This document shows positions 61,010-64,000 of a stretch of 64,000 bases of DNA, one piece after another. A model generated the notes under the pieces. The model ran no database searches and was not told where the DNA came from. It was given only the letters and a program-made list of their open reading frames with translations. Source of the stretch: Prochlorococcus sp. AG-676-L21 (GTDB taxonomy: Bacteria; Cyanobacteriota; Cyanobacteriia; PCC-6307; Cyanobiaceae); contig QCUA01000003.1 of assembly GCA_003210915.1 (NCBI GenBank), positions 1 to 64,000 of the forward strand, written 5' to 3'. The position numbers and the translations under genes were made by a program. Numbering within the stretch: the first letter of the stretch is position 1; every line of letters begins with the position of its first letter.

Positions 61010-61345
61010 TTATTTTTCATTTTTAACTTTATTTAGGTTAGGTTTTTTTCTTTTTGACTTTTCTCCCACTACCTCTTCTTTAACTTCAATTGCCTCTGGT
61101 TTCTCTGACTTTTCTCCCACTACCTCTTCTTTAACTTCAATTGCCTCTGGTTTCAAATCTAATTGCGATCCTAAATTTAATTTATCTTTAGAAATATCCT
61201 CTTTATTACTAAGGAGAAACTTTAATAAACGTTGGAATAACAACCACCCTTTTTCTACTCTTTTTGGGCCTAAAATTATAAGAACAATAACTGAAATTAC
61301 AAAAATTACTGGAGAATTTAAATTTAAAAAATTCATAAATTTCAA
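61010..61345 (-). CDS. TatA/TatB-like protein with repeated acidic tail
   Basis: VIFVISVIVLIILGPKRVEKGWLLFQRLLKFL, then two copies of EKPEAIEVKEEVVGEKS. Confidence 0.7.
   Translation of the reverse strand: MKFMNFLNLNSPVIFVISVIVLIILGPKRVEKGWLLFQRLLKFLLSNKEDISKDKLNLGSQLDLKPEAIEVKEEVVGEKSEKPEAIEVKEEVVGEKSKRKKPNLNKVKNEK
61057..61156. repeat. Tandem duplication of a 51-bp coding unit
   Basis: 'tgacttttctcccactacctcttctttaacttcaattgcctctggtttc' occurs twice in tandem. Confidence 0.9.
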
Positions 61346-61384
61346 ACATTCTGAATTTACTTTAGTACATCATAAAAATTAAGG

Positions 61385-61792
61385 CTAATTATTCTCAAAA
61401 GTAGGTAAATAAAGCTCTCTATTTGAAGCAATAATACCTTCTTCTTTAAAGAAAATTTCTAATTCTTTTAAATCGCTTATATTAATTTTATCTCCACAGT
61501 TATCTAAAATATTATTAGAAGTAAACTCCCAAAGGTCATCTAAATATTGATCATCATCGGGAAAAGCTACAAATTTTAAATATGTATTATTTAAAGCATA
61601 TTCACTTGCAAACTCAGAGTCTAATCCCTCATTTTTAGCATCACAAAAAACTTTAGCGAACCTCTTACCTACGGAAGTTTGAGCACTGGACAAATCAAGA
61701 CTTCCTTGAATCGCATAAACATTATTAGGAGCAATAAAAAGAAATATTGGAAGAAAAATTGATAATAAAAGGATCAAAAATACAGCACCCAA
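61385..61792 (-). CDS. Secreted/lumenal hypothetical protein (paralog of 41998-42399)
   Basis: Signal peptide; VGKRFAKVFCDAKNEGLDSEFASEYALNNT...ILDNCGDKIN. Confidence 0.8.
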   Translation of the reverse strand: MGAVFLILLLSIFLPIFLFIAPNNVYAIQGSLDLSSAQTSVGKRFAKVFCDAKNEGLDSEFASEYALNNTYLKFVAFPDDDQYLDDLWEFTSNNILDNCGDKINISDLKELEIFFKEEGIIASNRELYLPTFENN

Positions 61793-61940
61793 AAAATTTT
61801 AATCTTGTATAATTTAACAAATATAGTAACTAATTAAGACTTTAAAAAGAAATCTAATTAAATTTTGAAAATAAAAAACAGAACCAAATAAATGTTAATT
61901 ATTCCATCTATAGTGTATATATCAGAATGATTTTTAGATA

Positions 61941-62948
61941 ATGTCTTCAATCATAAAATTAAGAGGCAATGGTGTATCGAGAATATTAAATAGTAAAGTA
62001 ATTTTGTCTCCTCTAGCAGGAGTTACCGATAAAATATTTAGAAAATTAGTAAGAAAATGGGCTCCAGACTCCTTACTATTTACAGAAATGATTAATGCGA
62101 CAAGTCTAAAACAAGGATATGGCACTCAAAAAATTAAACAACTTGAATTAGAACAAGGTCCTATAGGTGTGCAGATATTTGATAATAGACCTTTCGCTGT
62201 TTCAGAGGCAGCAAAACTGGCAGAAGATTCAGGAGCATTTCTTATTGATATAAACATGGGATGTCCAGTGAAAAAGATCTCAAGGAAAGGGGGTGGAAGT
62301 GCTTTAATAAATGATCGTTTATTAGCTGTGGAATTAGTAAAAAAAGTTTCTAATGCTGTTAAAGTCCCTGTTACAGTCAAAACAAGACTTGGTTGGAACA
62401 ACAAAGAAGAAAATATAGAGGAATTTCTATTAAGTCTTCAAGAAGCAGGAGCTGAAATGATAACTCTACATGGGAGAACACGAAAAGAAGGCTTTTCAGG
62501 TAAAGCAGACTGGGAAATGATTGGAAAAATTAAAGAGCTTTTAGAAATACCAGTAATTGCGAATGGAGATATCAAGAATCCTAAGGACGCACTTAATTGC
62601 TTCAAAAAAACAAATGCTGATGGTTTAATGATTGGGAGAGGCATACTTGGTTCTCCATGGAAAATAGGAGAAATAGATTATGCAGTTAAAGAAATTAAAG
62701 GTTTTAAAGAACCAAATATTGAAGAAAAATTGTTATTGATTATTGAACATTTAGATGAACTTATAAAAGAAAAGGGCAGTCATGGTTTATTAATAGCCAG
62801 AAAACATATTTCATGGACTTGTAAAAATTTCCAAGGAGCCACAAGTCTTCGAAATAAATTAGTAAGAGCGATAGACGCCAATGAGGTTAAAGAATTAATA
62901 AATAAAGCCATTAAAACTTTAAATAATGAACAAAAAATATTAATCTGA
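61941..62948 (+). CDS. tRNA-dihydrouridine synthase
   Basis: SPLAGVTDKIFRKLVRKWAPDSLLFTEMINA...IDINMGCPVKKISRKGGGSAL...TLHGRTRKEGFSG. Confidence 0.95.
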   Translation: MSSIIKLRGNGVSRILNSKVILSPLAGVTDKIFRKLVRKWAPDSLLFTEMINATSLKQGYGTQKIKQLELEQGPIGVQIFDNRPFAVSEAAKLAEDSGAFLIDINMGCPVKKISRKGGGSALINDRLLAVELVKKVSNAVKVPVTVKTRLGWNNKEENIEEFLLSLQEAGAEMITLHGRTRKEGFSGKADWEMIGKIKELLEIPVIANGDIKNPKDALNCFKKTNADGLMIGRGILGSPWKIGEIDYAVKEIKGFKEPNIEEKLLLIIEHLDELIKEKGSHGLLIARKHISWTCKNFQGATSLRNKLVRAIDANEVKELINKAIKTLNNEQKILI

Positions 62949-62966
62949 AAATAAAGAATTTTAAAA

Positions 62967-63221
62967 ATGAAAATAATTAGTTCAAAAACGAGTGAAAGAG
63001 TTTGTAAACATATGAATAAAGATCACATTGGATCTGTACATAAATATCTAGAACATTATGGCAAGATTTCAGAATTTAAGGAGGCTTATTTGGAAGAAAT
63101 TTCCAGTCAATTCATGAAAATTAAATATGATGATAAATTTGCAATTATAAATTTTAAAAATGAAATCTCAGAAGATGAAATTCATGGCACATTAGTTTCT
63201 ATGATAAAAGAAATTGAATAA
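62967..63221 (+). CDS. DUF2470-domain protein
   Basis: ISSKTSERVCKHMNKDHIGSVHKYLEHYGKI. Confidence 0.85.
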   Translation: MKIISSKTSERVCKHMNKDHIGSVHKYLEHYGKISEFKEAYLEEISSQFMKIKYDDKFAIINFKNEISEDEIHGTLVSMIKEIE

Positions 63222-63253
63222 ATTTATTGTGCCATCTTCGTAAAAAAGAACAT

Positions 63254-63418
63254 CTAAGAATTTCTCTCATAGTAATCCGTAATTTTTTTACATTCTTCAA
63301 ACGTAAGCATACTCAATCTTGAACTTGCTTTACATTTTAAGATTGCACAAACAGCTAACAGATCTGAGCTATCTACATTAAGTGCTTCAGAAAGCTCAAT
63401 AACTCTAAGACCTTTCAA
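63254..63418 (-). CDS. Stand-alone IF2_N-like mini-protein, 54 aa (not in the ORF track)
   Basis: TTG start: LKGLRVIELSEALNVDSSDLLAVCAILKCKASSRLSMLTFEECKKITDYYERNS*. Confidence 0.65.
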   Translation of the reverse strand: MKGLRVIELSEALNVDSSDLLAVCAILKCKASSRLSMLTFEECKKITDYYERNS

Positions 63419-63462
63419 TATTTTTACTTAAAAATGAATTAATAAAAACATTGTACTTTGAA

Positions 63463-63708
63463 TTAATGTGCAGCATTTTTCCCTAAACCAGCTATAAATG
63501 GGAAAGCTTGTTCATCTCCAAAAATATCCTCATTAGAAGTTATGGGGATATCACCTTTATCCTTAATATCATTTTTAACATCACTAGATTTTGATTCCAT
63601 TGATAAATCATTACTTAATTCGCCACCAATTTCATCGGCTAAGCAATTACTAAAACTAAAAAAAAAGGAACTAATAAAAAAAAATGAAATTAAAATGATG
63701 TTTTTCAT
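63463..63708 (-). CDS. Secreted hypothetical protein
   Basis: Signal peptide MKNIILISFFFISSFFFSFSNCLADE. Confidence 0.65.
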   Translation of the reverse strand: MKNIILISFFFISSFFFSFSNCLADEIGGELSNDLSMESKSSDVKNDIKDKGDIPITSNEDIFGDEQAFPFIAGLGKNAAH

Positions 63709-64000
63709 AAAAAAACTAATAAAAAATATTCTCTTACAAAAATAATTCTTTGAAAAAAATTTTACTTATATTAAAACAATTCTAAATATATAAATTAATA
63801 CAAACTATTTATTTAATTTATTTCTATTCTTGAATCTTACCAAGAAATAAATTCCAATCATTATGAGAATAGCCATTGAATATTTAAAAAGGAAAACATA
63901 AACGACATAAACTAAGAAAGGAAACAAGCATGCTCTTTTAAAATTAATTTTTTATTTTATTTTAATTTAATTAATAAAAACCAACTTCAATAACTATATT

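Noticed and set aside
1-64000. Prophage, transposon or classical defence island
   Set aside because: No integrase, transposase, phage structural genes or inverted-repeat-flanked element seen; the lone HNH protein at 41340 is not enough

Overview
The window is about 64 kb of AT-rich cyanobacterial chromosome. Gene content, protein sequences and the density of very small ORFs indicate Prochlorococcus, most likely a high-light clade. That assignment is from recognition; no search was run. The left two thirds is mostly core genome: dnaG, ruvA, rpsO, a PAM68-like gene, dnaE, gatA, an rRNA 2'-O-methyltransferase with a repeat-rich N-terminus, mini-RNase III, a STAS gene missing from the ORF track, carA, trpD, an ABC exporter, msrA, tRNA-Pro(GGG) and uppP. 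It also holds a glucosylglycerate gene cluster (gpgS, a gpgP-like phosphatase, a GH13 phosphorylase, a glycerate-kinase-like gene) and a complete urease plus urea ABC transporter locus (ureABCDEFG, urtABCDE) with a well-formed NtcA-type promoter before urtA. The right third (about 35-64 kb) is rich in small hypothetical and accessory genes: a three-gene ABC-2 exporter, TauE/SafE, HNH, a phosphoribosyltransferase/deoxyribosyltransferase pair, a kinase / FAD oxidoreductase / MTHFR-like cluster, peptidase E, GNAT, pepN, purT, a glutathione peroxidase, a TatA/B-like protein, dus and a stand-alone IF2_N-like mini-protein. I found no CRISPR array, transposase, integrase or prophage. The most notable observations are: a possibly closed glucosylglycerate synthesis/turnover cycle; a structured candidate sRNA at about 40.07-40.19 kb; two coding regions without canonical start codons (12.2-12.6 kb and 54.9-55.2 kb); a family of about 40-aa single-TM proteins; two paralogous secreted Cys-containing proteins; and a solo IF2_N-like domain.
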